From the NCBI GenBank assembly GCA_022414725.1, contig CM039462.1, positions 11,579,369 to 11,643,368 on the forward strand: DNA of 64,000 nt, given 5' to 3'. The translations under genes and the position numbers were made by a program. The notes beneath the pieces were generated by a model. The model did no database searches, was not told the origin of the DNA, and was given only the letters and a program-made list of their open reading frames with translations. Below are positions 10,433-22,044 of the stretch, one piece after another; the stretch's first letter is position 1, and each line of letters begins with the position of its first letter. Source of the stretch: Microglena sp. YARC. Lineage: Eukaryota; Chlorophyta; Chlorophyceae; Chlamydomonadales; Chlamydomonadaceae.

Positions 10433-12165
10433 ATGAGTCCAGCCGAGACCTTGCTATGTGAGGAATACGTCTCCGACCTTTTACAACAAGGCTTCATCGC
10501 CCCGAGCTCGTCCCCGTACGGAGCGCCAATTATGATCATAGCGAAACCAGGTGGAACGGGATACCGTGTTGTTTGCGATTGGCGAGCACTCAACAACATT
10601 ACGATTAAAAATAGGTATCCCCTTCCCCGTATTGACGAGACCATTGATCGTCTAGGTGGAGCTACCTTGTTTAGTTCCCTAGACCTCACGTCTGGTTATT
10701 ACCAAATACGAATACCGGACGAGGACGCGCCGAAGACTGCGTTCACTACCCCGATGGGTCAGTTCGAATTTAAAGTCCTTGGGATGGGGTTGGCTAACGC
10801 GCCTGCCACGTTCCAAGCAGTCATGAACCAGATATTCGCGCCCTACTTGCACAAGTTCGTCGTGGTCTACTTGGACGATATCTTGGTTTACGGACGCACT
10901 CCGGCGGAACACTTGGCCAACTTGGCCACGGTCCTCCAGGTCCTCCAGGACGACGCATTCTACGCGAAGCTCTCCAAATGTGCATTCGACAAAACAGAAG
11001 TTACATTCCTGGGTCATTACATTGGACGCGACGGAATTAAAGTTGATCCGAAAAAGGTTAGCTCAGTCCGTGACTGGCCTACCCCGAAAACGGCGAAACA
11101 GATCGGCTCATTCCTTGGTTTGTGCAATTATTTTTGCAAATTTATCCAAGGATATTCGTCCCTCGCTGCCCCTCTTCAGACCTTGTCTAACGTCAAGGGT
11201 GAGCTCGGCTCCTTGTTCAAGAATGAACATCTCGTGGCATTCGAAGGCCTCCAAGAAGCCTTGCTTTCCGCCCCAGTCCTCGCACTTCCATTCCGGATTT
11301 CAGCAAGCCTTTCGAAGTCATTACTGACGCATCGTTACTTGGTACGGGCGCGGTGCTCTTACAAGATAAACACCCCATCGCCTTACTTCGCCAGCAAAAA
11401 AGTATATCCCAGCGGAGCTGAATTATACTTCGACGGAACAAGAATTGCTAGCGATCGTCCACGCGTTGAGTGGCGGTGCTACCTCGAAGGTTCCCACATG
11501 ACGTTGGTCACCAACCACAATCCGCTCACATACTTTGATATCAAGGCGGTCCTTTCGCGACGCATGGGTCGATGGCAAGAGGACCTCGCGCCCTTTAGCT
11601 ATACTTGGGAGTATCGCGCTGGTCGCAATAATATGGCTGACCCGGTCAGTCGCAACCCCAACCTCTCCGCCCCCGCCGACGTTGCAGTTGCGCACCAGCT
11701 GTTGGTGTTCTCTCTCTCGTTCAGCGAATGCCGTCCTCGATCGAAGAAGCAACGCCCTGTTGCGGTCGGTCCCACAGTCATTGATATACTACCCCGCCCT
11801 CCAACGGTCCTGCCCGCACTTTCGGTGCCGGTCAAGGAAACGCGACGACGCAGACGCCCGATGCCCTTGGCGTCGACTCCTTCCTCTTTCTCCATCATGG
11901 ATCGGATTTTGGCTGGATACAAAACGAACAAACCCGGGAATGCCAAGCCGAACGGTACCATGGTTCCCGTGGAAATTCCAGACAAATTCTGGGAGTGCGT
12001 CTCCACGGACCTTATTACGGCGCTTCCGCCAACATCGTCGGGCCATGATGCCATCGCTGTGTTTGTCGACAAGCTGTCCAAGATGGTTCATGTCGAACCT
12101 TGTCATACGACGATTAACGCAGAGGAATTCGCTTCCCTATACCTGAATCGTGTCATCCGCGTCGG
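10433..12165 (+). pseudogene. Ty3/gypsy reverse transcriptase, RNase H and truncated integrase
   Basis: The RT is clear: YPLPRIDETIDRL, SSLDLTSGYYQI, GLANAPATFQ, the catalytic YLDD box near 10868, then the connection domain (FLGHYIGRDGIKVDP, FLGLCNYF). The RNase H part is damaged. Between about 11290 and 11390 the expected continuation (ITDAS, LLGTGAVLLQ, KHPIA) lies in another frame, and the original frame resumes near TLVTNHNPLTYF. The integrase core begins at CVSTDLITALP with the first catalytic Asp but stops at RVIRVG, where the giant inverted repeat begins. The second Asp and the Glu are absent, so it is inactive. Confidence 0.9.
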
Positions 12166-13078
12166 TAAGTTTTGCGCCTCTTGTTTCCCCCTCTTAAATA
12201 AGCTAAACCTCTTGAAAGCTCTTGTGGCTTGAAACAAGTCGAATACAAGAGCGGCAAGCAGTGATTGATACACCACTTGTGCAAGACATGTCTCCAAGAG
12301 CCTCGCAAGAGGATGCGTCATGCAAGCGAATGCTTGTTACGTTTTCATTTGTCGCCCTTCGACAGATGGGGCGTTCTCATTTGTCGCCCTTCGACAGATG
12401 GGGGGCTTCGAATTCGATTCGAACAAGGCGGGAAATGGTGGTTCGGACTTGGTTTTAGGACCAAGCCATGGAGTACAGCCTCAGGTACTGCCGTGGCCAC
12501 GATCACGACTTGATTCTGACCTGAATCGATCATCTTCCAAAAGCCGCTTTCTTCCATTCCAACAAAGCGTTCTTTCCATTCCATTCAAGCTCCCGCAGCT
12601 CTTCATTGTTCCTCGCATTCGTGTTCCCTCTTATTTCGTTCTCAATTTCACTGTGCGGTTGATACGGCTGCTGCTGTTGCGGTTTTGCGCTGAACCTCAC
12701 ATCACCACTGGCGGGAACTACGAGACTCAAATGTAGGGTGGTGTTGAGGGTTCTGGTGGTGTTGCGGCGTGGTTGGTTTCACCGGAAGCGTCTCTGGGCA
12801 AGCTTATTCTTCTCGCTAGCAGTCAGGCCAATATTGCTCTTCTCATAAGCTAGGTCAGAGAGCATGAGGCTAGCTATGTCTCCTTGGCTCCGCCTCCAAC
12901 GACCATGGTAGGGAGCTTGTCTGCCGTGGTCAATAGGGGTTGTGGTGAATGTTCGTTTGGTCGAGGATTGGTATCTCCCACCGAACCTAAGTGCGCCTAC
13001 TTTGCACATTGTAGGAGGAGCAACGCCATTCAAACTGAATCCTCTTGTAATGCTGCTCCTATTTATTTGTTGCACAGG

Positions 13079-13316
13079 ATGGCTGAACCTCGCTCATCAG
13101 GTCATGCAACAGCTCGCTTTTGGAAGCATGACATGCAGATGGGGGACACCCTTGTGTACAACCCGGACACCGTGATGCTAAATCACGTGCATAAGCAGCT
13201 TGTCTTCTGTGTGTTGGGCAAGGATGCTGTGCAAGGTAACTGCCTTGAGGAGAGCAAGCACTTGGTCTTTCAGAAGTTGCAAGCAGGGGCCACGATTACG
13301 TATCGCAACGCAAAAG
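13079..13316 (+). CDS. Candidate first coding exon of an unrecognised eukaryotic gene (left-arm copy)
   Basis: An 80-residue reading starts [15 protein letters not shown] and ends YRNAKG, just before a GTGGGT donor. A TTGCACAG acceptor-like site lies at the ATG. The right arm preserves the same 238-nt reading (53337-53574) with its ends in place, which suggests real coding sequence. Possible later exons are near 16500-16640 (GRIYVSP) and 17175-17300 (CGKLAVEYVRPTEVVHC), separated by kilobases of satellite. I do not recognise the protein. The exon chain is inference. Confidence 0.4.
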
Positions 13317-13740
13317 GTGGGTTTTGTAAGTAGGTTGGTAGGTTGGTGTGTTAGTAGTCTGGTAGAAAGTTAGATAGGTGGGTGGGTGGGAAAGTAGGTA
13401 GTTAGGTTGATAGGTTGTATGTGTGTTAGTAGTCAGATAGGAAGTTAGGTAAGTGGGTGGGTATTTAGGTAAGAAGGTAGGTAGGTGGGTACTAGGTAGG
13501 TTTGTAGGCCTGCTGGCTGGTAGGTAGGTTAGTGAGTAGGTTTGTAGGGTTTAGTATGTAGGTAGTTATGTATGGTGGGGTATGCACCTAGGTATGTAAT
13601 AGGTAAGTGGGTGGGTATTTAGGTAAGTAGGTAGGTAGGGAGGTACTAGGTAGGTAGGTAGGTAGGTTGTTACTACTAGGTAGGTTGGTAGGCCGGCTGG
13701 CTGGTAGGTAGGTTGGTGAGTAGGTTTGTAGGGTTTAGTA
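13317..13740. repeat. GGTAGGT-type low-complexity repeat
   Basis: Degenerate (GGTA/GGTT/GGTG)n stretches follow the exon donor. The same blocks are seen inverted at 52915-53335. ORFs in them (for example 13566-13763 minus) are repeat translations. Confidence 0.8.
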
Positions 13741-14985
13741 TGTAATCCAAATGAAATCACCAAAAGGCCTAAAATGCCTTAAAACTTATTTGCAACTTGA
13801 TCCTGTGATCCGACACAAAATCACTTAAAGCCCTAAAATTCTCAAAACTTATCACTTAAAGGCCTAAAATGCCTTAAAACTTATTTGTGTACTCCAAATG
13901 AAATCACCAAAAGGCCTATAATGCCTTAAAACTTATCACTTAAAGGCCTAAAATGCCTGAAAACTTATTTGTGTAATCCAAATGAAATCACCAAAAGGCC
14001 TGTAATGCCTTAAAACTTATCACTTAAAGGCCTAAAATGCCTGAAAACTTATTTGTGTAATCCAAATGAAATCACCAAAAGGCCTAAAATGCCTTAAAAC
14101 TTATCACTTAAAGGCCTAAAATGCCTTAAAACTTATTTGTGTAATCCAAATGAAAACACCAAAAGGCCTATAATGCCTTAAAACTTATCACTTAAAGGCC
14201 TAAAATGCCTGAAAACTTATTTGTGTACTCCAAATGAAATCACCAAAAGGCCTATAATGCCTTAAAACTTATCACTTAAAGGCCTAAAATGCCTTAAAAC
14301 TTATTTGTGTAATCCAAATGAAATCACCAAAAGGCCTATAATGCCTTAAAACTTATCACTTAAAGGCCTAAAATGCCTTAAAACTTATTTGTGTACTCCA
14401 AATGAAAACACCAAAAGGCCTATAATGCCTTAAAACTTATCACTTAAAGGCCTAAAATGCCTGAAAACTTATTTGTGTAATCCAAATGAAATCACCAAAA
14501 GGCCTAAAATGCCTTAAAACTTATCACTTAAAGGCCTAAAATGCCTTAAAACTTATTTGTGTACTCCAAATGAAATCACCAAAAGGCCTATAATGCCTTA
14601 AAACTTATCACTTAAAGGCCTAAAATGCCTGAAAACTTATTTGTGTAATCCAAATGAAATCACCAAAAGGCCTATAATGCCTTAAAACTTATCACTTAAA
14701 GGCCTAAAATGCCTGAAAACTTATTTGTGTAATCCAAATGAAATTACCAAAAGGCCTATAATGCCTTAAAACTTATCACTTAAAGGCCTAAAATGCCTTA
14801 AAACTTATTTGTGTACTCCAAATGAAATCACCAAAAGGCCTATAATGCCTTAAAACTTATCACTTAAAGGCCTAAAATGCCTGAAAACTTATTTGTGTAA
14901 TCCAAATGAAATCACCAAAAGGCCTATAATGCCTTAAAACTTATCACTTAAAGGCCTATAATGCCTTAAAACTTATTTCTTACTA
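13741..14985. repeat. Tandem array, unit about 85 bp
   Basis: About 14 copies of a unit containing TTTGTGTAATCCAAATGAAA and two versions of AAAGGCCTAAAATGCCTTAA, so each unit has an internal half-repeat built on the palindromic core AGGCCT. Copies alternate TAATCC/TACTCC and AAAATG/ATAATG. A shorter array of the same unit sits inverted in the right arm. Confidence 0.95.
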
Positions 14986-15139
14986 GATCATGTGATTTGC
15001 GGGTAATTAGGTGGGTAGGTATGTTTTTTAGTAGTAGGCAGGTAGGTGATGTAGGCAGGCTGGCCGGCCGGTAGACAAGCAAGTAGGCATGTAGGATGGT
15101 AGGTTGTAGTTGGTACATAGGATACAGGGAAGCAGAAAA

Positions 15140-16495
15140 CCCCCCCGCAAACACAACTCCCTCCCTCCCTCCCTCCCTCCATCCGTCCGTCCGTCCGTCC
15201 GTCCGTCCGTCCGTCCGTCCGTCCATCCATCCATCCATCCCCCGCCCCCCCACACACAACTATCTCCCTCCCTTCCCCCCTCCATCCATTCATCCATCAT
15301 CCCTCCCTCAATGTCTCCCTACATTTATCCTACACAATCCCTCCATCCATCCATCCATCCAAACCATAAACCATAAACCCACAGAACCCCCTCCCTCCCT
15401 CCACCCACACCACACATAGCCCCCCCCCCCCCCCCCCCCCCCCCGTTCCATCCATCCATCTATCCATCCTCCCATCCATCAATCCACACACTCACACAAC
15501 TCCCTTCCTCCCTCCCCCCCCCCCCCCCCCCCTCCCTCCCTCCCTCCATCCATCCATCATCCCTCCCTCAATGTCTCACTACATTTATCCTACACAATCC
15601 TTCCATCCCTCCATCCCTCCATCTATCCATCCATCCATCCCCCCCAAACACACAACTCCCTCCCTCCCTCCCCCTCTCCCTCTCCCACCCTCCCTCCCTC
15701 CCTCTCCCTCTCCCTCTCTCCATCATCCCCCCCTCCATATCTCCCTCAATTTATTACTTACACACAAACACCTCCCTCCCTCCACCCTTACCCACACATC
15801 CCCCCCCCCCCCCCCCCCCCCCTCCTTACATCCCTCCCTCCCTTCTTCCTTCCTTCCCTCCTTCCCTTCCATCCATTCATCCATCCATCCGAACCCTAAA
15901 CCCTAAACCCACACAACCCCCTCCCTCCCTCTACCCACGGCCCACACATAGCCCCCCCCTCCCCCGTCCCCCGCTCCCTCGCCCCCTCCATCCCTCCATC
16001 CATCATCCCTCCCTGAATGTCTCCCTAAATTTTATCCTACACAATCCCTCCCTCCATCCATCCATCCCCCCCCCCATACACAAGTCCTCCCTCCATCCAT
16101 CCATCCATCCATCCACACACACACAACTCCCTCCCTCCTCCCTCCCTCCCTCCCTCCCTCCCTCCCTCCCTCCCTCCTCCCTCCCTCCCTCCCTCCCCCC
16201 CCCCCCCTCCCCCGTCCCCCCCTCCCTCCCTCCCTCCCTCCATCATCCCTCCCTCAATGTCTCCCTACATTTATCCTACACTATCCATCCGTCCATCCAT
16301 CCATCCCCCCCCCAACACACAACTCCCTCCCTCCCTCCTTACCTCCCTCCCTCCCTCCCTCCCCCTCCCCCTCGCCCCCTCACTCCCTCAATCATCCCCC
16401 CCTCCATGTCTCCCTCAATTTATCCCACACAACCACCTCCCTCCCTCCACCCTTATCCACACCTCCCCCCCCCCCCCCCCCCTCCTTACATCCAT
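15140..16495. repeat. Polypyrimidine (CCCT/CCAT/CCGT) satellite block
   Basis: About 1.3 kb of almost pure C/T on the plus strand: CCTCCCTC runs, (CCGT)n at 15183-15222, (CCAT)n, and C-tracts over 20 long. The phrase TGTCTCCCTACATTTATCC recurs every 250-350 bp, so there is a higher-order repeat. Only repeat-translation ORFs (Pro/Ser-rich) are present. It lies where an intron of the candidate gene would be. Confidence 0.95.
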
Positions 16496-16624
16496 CCCTG
16501 GACCTTCTTGGCGGACACATGTGGTAATGCGAGCGAGGGAACACCTTGCGTGTTCACCAAGCTCATGTACCCTGGGCGAATCTACGTCAGCCCCCTGGCT
16601 ACATGCACGGAGTTATGAACTTAC

Positions 16625-17150
16625 GATTGTAAGTATATTTATGTTGTTCATGTTATATGTGCTTTTTATCGTCTTATGTTTATGTTTTTATGTTTATGTT
16701 ATATGCTTATGTTATATGTTTATGTTATATGCTTATATTTATGCTTATGTTTATGCATATGTTATATGTGTATGCTTATGTTACATGTTATGCTTGTGTT
16801 AAATGTTTATGCATATGTTATATATTTATGCTTATGTTATATGCTTATGTTTATGTTATATGCTTATGTTATATGTTTATGCTTATGTTTATGCTTATGT
16901 TATATGTTTATACTTGTGTTATATGTTTATGCATATGTTATATGTTTATGCTTATGTTATATGTTTATGCGTATGTTTATGTTATATGCTTATGTTATAT
17001 GCTTATGTTTATGTTATATGTTTATGCTTATGTTTATGTTATATGCTTATGTTATATGTTTATGCTTATGTTATATGTTTATGTTTATGCATATGTTATA
17101 TGTTTATGTTTATGTTTATGCTTTTTATCGTCTTATATTTATGTTTTTAA
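16625..17150. repeat. TATGTT/TATGCT satellite
   Basis: Roughly 500 bp of (TTATGT)(TTATGC) hexamer and dodecamer repeats. The inverted counterpart is at 50067-50260, where the second contig begins. It is bordered by a GTAAGT donor-like site at about 16630 and by an ACCACGCAG acceptor-like site near 17174. Confidence 0.9.
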
Positions 17151-17174
17151 TCTGGAATGTTTTGTCAACCACGC

Positions 17175-17300
17175 AGGTGTGGAAAGTTGGCTGTCGAGTA
17201 CGTCAGGCCGACCGAGGTGGTACACTGTGCCGTGTACTCCCGCAAGCTAGGGAGCGAGACATTCGGAGCTACCTCTTCCGAGGACTACGCTGACATTTTT
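17175..17300 (+). CDS. Candidate later exon of the arm gene
   Basis: After an ACCACGCAG acceptor-like site, an open frame reads CGKLAVEYVRPTEVVHC and on to YADIFWG, with GC-rich, codon-like composition unlike the satellites around it. It has no counterpart to the right of the gap, because the right arm is cut there. I do not recognise it, and linkage to the exon at 13079 is inferred from splice-like borders only. Confidence 0.3.
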
Positions 17301-17351
17301 TGGGGTGTTTTTTATGTGTTACGCATATGTTACCAATTTGGTATCATATGA

Positions 17352-20300
17352 TTCAGTCACTTAGTAGACGGTCAGGTCCAAGTTAAGGGGCTAAGCAGTC
17401 GTTGCCCTATTAGAGGTCATGATTGCCCTTACTTGGTTACCATAAAGTTGATAGTCAAAAATCAACCCTGATCCCGAGGTTTTTCCTTGAGTCCTAATAA
17501 ATTGGTGGTTTGCCATAGGGGCTTATCATTGGGATTCAAGGTTTTTTCCCTCTCAATAGTTGTAGTCGTGACTGAATTTTGTTCGTGTGTGCTAATTTAT
17601 TATTAGACCCACCCGAGTGAGGTGAATATATTCCATGTTGTCAATATGAAATATAATGGTTTCTTTGACTAGGATCACGTGTGAATATTTTGTTTCAAAT
17701 TAGGTTTAAGTTATGCGTTACGTAGTAAAGACGAACTACGTACAAAGTGACCTTCTGGTTATCAACACACGTCAGTCGGTCCTCCCCGCCCTTCACTTTA
17801 TTAAGGGTAGTTAGGGCTAACTTGTCCATCGTTTCTGTTTAGGATTATCTCATAAGTGCTCATTTCCCATTGTAACTAGTCTCGGAATTCAATGTTGCTC
17901 TTGCTTCTCTTTCGTTGTCTCCCTTTCCAAGTACGACAATTTATTAATCCAACCAGGCAGTGCGTGCTTCCTGTCTCCCAGCCCCCCTCATAAAATTAGA
18001 TTCACGTATGGGGTTAGTAGTAAGTAGAGACTTATGCGGCAGTGGTCAATACGAGCCCCATGGCATTTATTCCCCGATAGCAACCTTTCCCAAAACGCTA
18101 ATGCATTATTCGAACCAGGTGGTCCTTGGTGCCTCCCAGCCCGGCTAAGTAAATTCGTTCATTAGTTTTAATTAATTAGATTCACGTATGGGGTTAGAGA
18201 GTTATGCAGCAGTGGTGTCAATACTAACCCTATGGCATTTTATCCCCGTCAACAACCTTTCCCAAAACGCTAACAAGTAATTGTAAGCTTTACCAGTTAC
18301 ATAATTGAGAGTAAGAACTATGTACATTTGCTCCTACCTATACTATAATAAACTTAGAACGTAATCCATGTCCATGGATTCATGGATGGATTGACAATAC
18401 GTGCAACCCCGTTCATTGATTGTCGTTCCATCTGGTGGCTATGGCCAAGAGGAAAAAGAGAAGATAAAGAGTTTGGAAAGAATTTGACACCGTCGAATGA
18501 CAGGATTATTTAGCTTGGGTTACACTCCTGCTGGGCAGGCACCAGGACATAATATTGGGTTATGACTTCCCAAGGCCTCAATGGTTCGATGTCAGACTGT
18601 GCATGTAGTTAAATAATAATTATTATGAGCTATGGCCAAGAGGAAAAGAGAAGAGCGAGAGTTTGGACAGAATTCGACACCGTCGAATGACAGGATTATT
18701 TAGCATGGGTTCCACCCCTGCTGGGCAGGCACGACGGAGGACATAATCTTGGATTATGACTTCCCAAGGCCTCTATGGTTTGACCTCAGACTGTGCATGT
18801 GGTTAAATAATAATTATTATGAGCTATGGACAAGAGTGCGGACGTGCCCGGTATTATTCAACCCCAGGACACTGGGTTTCAGAGGGGGCGAAAGCGAAAA
18901 GAATAGAGAAAGAGTTTGGAAAGAGTCCGACACAGTAGGATGATAGGATTACCGTGCCCCCCCCCCCCCGCCCCCCCCCCCCCCCCAACCCTCCTGCGTC
19001 CTAGCTGTCAACTTAGATCGGCTATTCAATTTGTCGCGGCAAAACCCTCCGCCCCCCCCCCCCCACACCCACACACCCACCCCGCCCCCCCCCCCCCCAC
19101 CCCCAACCCTCCTCGTCGTTCAAATTTCCAAGAAGACACCATCTAGATCTGCGAAATGGCAGACGATTGCGTGCGCCTTCTTAACAATGCTTCGCATCAC
19201 TGAACCAAACCACTACTGCTTTACTCCTGCATAGAGCCGCTGTCTTCAACCATGCTACCTGCTGGACCATATTCAATTCGTCGATTAGTACACAGCTTTA
19301 CTTGGGCGAATGTCATGCTTTCAGGCAAGCCGATTGCGTGTTGCAATTGCGGATGGAGAGGGAGGATTCGAATGCTGCAGGTAGTTGCGCAGGTTTGAAA
19401 GTCGAAGGTTTGAATCACTGCTGGTCCTTTCTTGCGCGATTTCCTTGCAATCGTTTCCATCCATGACGCAGACGCCGAACTTGCGGCTCAGCCGCTTGCT
19501 CGGTTGCTGCAACCTGGTCCACCTCCTTGCTGCCTGCCTGCCTATGTACCTCCATGATTGACAAATGCCTGCCTGCAGTTTCCCCTGACTAGGCTACACA
19601 GTGGCAATATGTTGTTATAGAACCAACACATGTGAGTAGATCTGAACCATCTGTCTCGTATGCTGTACCATATGTCATGTACGCTGCACCATTTGTCTTG
19701 TAGGTTGAACCATCTGTCTTGTACGCTGCACCATATGTCCTGTATGCTGCACCATTTGGCTTGTATGCAGCATAATTTGCCTTGCTGCACCATGTGTCTC
19801 GTATGCTGCACCATCGGTCTTGTATGCTGCACCATGTGTCTTATATGCTGCACCATCTGTCTTGTACGCTGCACCGTATGTCTTGTATGCTGCACCATCT
19901 ATCTTGTATGCTGCACCATCTGTCTTGTATGCTTCACCATGTGTCATGTATGCTGCACCATCTGTCTTGTACGCTGCACCATGTGTCTTGTACGCTGCAC
20001 CATTTGTCTTGTACGTTGCACCATATGTCTTGTATGCTGCACAATCTGTCTTGTATGCTGCACCATGTGTCTTATATGCTGCACAATCTATCTGTCTCAT
20101 CATCGTAATTGCTACCACGTGAATGCTTGCTCGCTTTCTTGATTGCTGATTCGTTGATTGTCCAACTGGCTTGTGCTTGGTCAAGCAACTAATAATCTTC
20201 TAACTCCACCTCCTTCCTTTCATGCTGCTGCAGTTCCAGCAGGCAGTGACTTCCGCATATTTCGACATGGTGGAGAAGGAGCAAGTCATCAGCATGCAGG

Positions 20301-20636
20301 GATGAGTAGACGAACAAGATCAAGAAGCCTTATGAGGACACTGGTCTTGCTGCTGGTCACTGCTGCTGGTCACTCATAATATAATAGTAGCTTGGCTAGA
20401 CTAGCCAGTCGGGGTGGCAGGGGGGGGGCAGGGGCAGAAGACATACTAGATAGCTAGTCAGAGCTCTTCAGTTTGTCTTCTTAGGAGGTTAGGTTGAAGT
20501 TGGGTTTGGTTATTAGGAAGTTAGGTTTGGATGGGTTTGGGTTTATTTGGCTGCTGAGTCCGCGACATCACTTTGCTACTGGTTAGTTAAATGTAAAAAT
20601 AAAACTGCCTTCCAAACCCTATACGTCCCCCCCTAG
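17352..20636. other. Non-coding region with degenerate duplications
   Basis: No convincing gene. Two imperfect direct duplications are visible: one around 18000-18130 and 18180-18270 (each with CCCAAAACGCTAA), and another around 18430-18620 and 18625-18830 (each with CACCGTCGAATGACAGGATT). C-tracts lie at 18957-19115. A 21-bp minisatellite is listed separately. Confidence 0.6.
19656..20098. repeat. 21-bp minisatellite
   Basis: About 21 copies of a 21-base unit, CTGCACCAT followed by NTGTCTTGTATG, with point variation and no indels. All reading frames therefore stay open and create false Cys/His-rich or Tyr/Lys-rich ORFs. Confidence 0.95.
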
Positions 20637-20637
20637 A

Positions 20638-21009
20638 GCAAGTCATCATGAATCAATGGATACAAAAGTAACCCTCTTGGTTCCCCACTTAAATAAGAAC
20701 GGTTCAAGCAAGGTGCTTTCAAGCAAAATGCCTATTGGCGCTCGAATTATTTAAGAGCAGCAAGTAATCTTGATTCAAGACACATACAAGGCAACCTATT
20801 GATTCTACACTGAAACAAGAATTCAACAAGTGACCTTGAATCAATAGACGTACAAGACGCCTCTTGATTAACCTCTTAAATAAGAGGGATTCAAGAGGGC
20901 ATTTTTCAAGCAAATTGCCTCTTGGCGCTCGAATTAAATAAGAGGGGTAAATCAAGAGGTTTTTCTCTTGAAACAAGAATGGTTCAGTACAGCAAAACTT
21001 ACCGACGTA
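20638..21009. repeat. CTCTTG/CAAGAG-rich element sharing its tip with the giant inverted repeat
   Basis: The right end, read in reverse, is TACGTCGGTAAGTTTTGC, identical to the outer tip of the right arm at 55345 and almost so to the left arm. The interior is full of CTCTTG, CAAGAG and TTAAATAAG, as is the first 300 bp of each arm. The left limit (TACGTCCCCC at about 20631) is tentative. A TA-flanked transposon follows directly at 21010. Confidence 0.5.
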
Positions 21010-21437
21010 CAGTCAACGGAATACTAAAATGAAACCGCTTCGTGTACGGCACACCTTACGGTGTAACCTAATGGTGTAGCAACCCACGGGGCAGTGGAAC
21101 ACCAATACGATTTTGAATCAACAAATTGCAGGATGTTAACGAGAATATCGTGGTTCTTTTTTAGATCACGGCTCTCCATCCTGCAGACTCCGTATCGTTC
21201 TTTTGTCGGTACTTTCGAGAGTGTCCATTGAAGGACCAGCCGCACTTAAGCGATCGACTCTTCCCCGGTACCGTGGCCCAAAAGAACACGGGGTCTTTGT
21301 TGATGTGCAATGCGTCATGAAAGGAGGTTTCTTTGCTGGACGGGCCATTTTGTAGGACCATCCACTCGTACACTATAACGTCTGTCGACTCCTTATACCG
21401 TTTATTGGGATGTTTCATTTTACTGTTCCGCCGACTG
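21010..21437. mobile_element. TA-flanked TIR element, copy A (non-autonomous)
   Basis: It begins CAGTCAACGGAATACTAAAA and ends with the reverse complement of CAGTCGGCGGAACAGTAAAA, with TA on both sides. This is a Tc1/mariner-type arrangement. The left subterminal 110 bp matches the Fanzor element (39742) and copy E (46448). An 85-residue minus ORF (21161-21418) starts at the ATG inside the right TIR; its product is unrecognised and may be a captured gene piece. No transposase. Confidence 0.8.
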
Positions 21438-22044
21438 TAGACGTCGGAGTCATCTGATTTAGATCACCCAGATGTCTGAGTTTTTGGCGAGACGTCGGAG
21501 TGCCAACCTGGATGGTGCCCGTAAAGTCATCGGAGTACTCACGCAAACGGCGGAACACTGTCGACACCTACTACGTCGCACTCAATCACTCACAGGCCCC
21601 CCAAAATACAAAACGAACGAACGCGAGAAGCATCATCATCGTGACACACGCCTCCTCCGCGAAAACGGCGGAACATGTGTCGAGTCACAGAGCGACTTTC
21701 GCATCAGGATATATCGACAGCCAATCTGGGATCACGAGTTGGGTTGCTGCTGAAACCAATCATTATGCGTCCGTGTATCGGGTGTGTAGATGGTACAGTG
21801 AATAATTTATCCCATACAGCTAGGGACATTTGATATTGGGACACCTTATATTTTGGGGATTCTGAAAAGTTGACCAATTCAAGATTTGTAACCGATCTTG
21901 TCAATACAGATACTGTCTTCAGGTGATTGACACAAAAAAATCAAGGCATCTAAAGACACTGAATTTTAGCTGATCTACCCATTGGGTTCAAGGGTCACCG
22001 GTAGGGTGTCCCACAAATTTTGTCTCCGACTGTAAAAAGAAAGA

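Larger units (their letters stand above)
12166..16828 (+). repeat. Left arm of a giant (about 5 kb) inverted repeat
   Basis: From GTCGGTAAGTTTTGCGCC onward this sequence reappears as the reverse complement at 50067-55345. Matching blocks are 12166-12665 with 54842-55345; 13045-13760 with 52910-53607; the 85-bp tandem array; 15000-15120 with 51880-52010; the polypyrimidine block with 50400-51660; and the TATGTT repeat up to about 16828, where the right arm meets the assembly gap. The right arm carries other satellites in place of 12670-13045. The outer edge interrupts a gypsy integrase on this side. It could be the terminal repeat of a large mobile element, a segmental duplication, or a scaffolding artefact. 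Confidence 0.8.

Noticed and set aside
13741..14985. CRISPR-like array
   Set aside because: The whole 85-bp unit repeats, spacers included. There are no unique spacers and no cas genes; the setting is eukaryotic.
16257..17293. Multi-membrane-like ORFs rich in Leu, Tyr, Cys and Met
   Set aside because: They arise from the TATGTT satellite in all three frames; there is no codon-like variation.
19656..20142. Cys/His-rich ORFs on both strands
   Set aside because: They are translations of a 21-bp minisatellite without indels, so all frames stay open.
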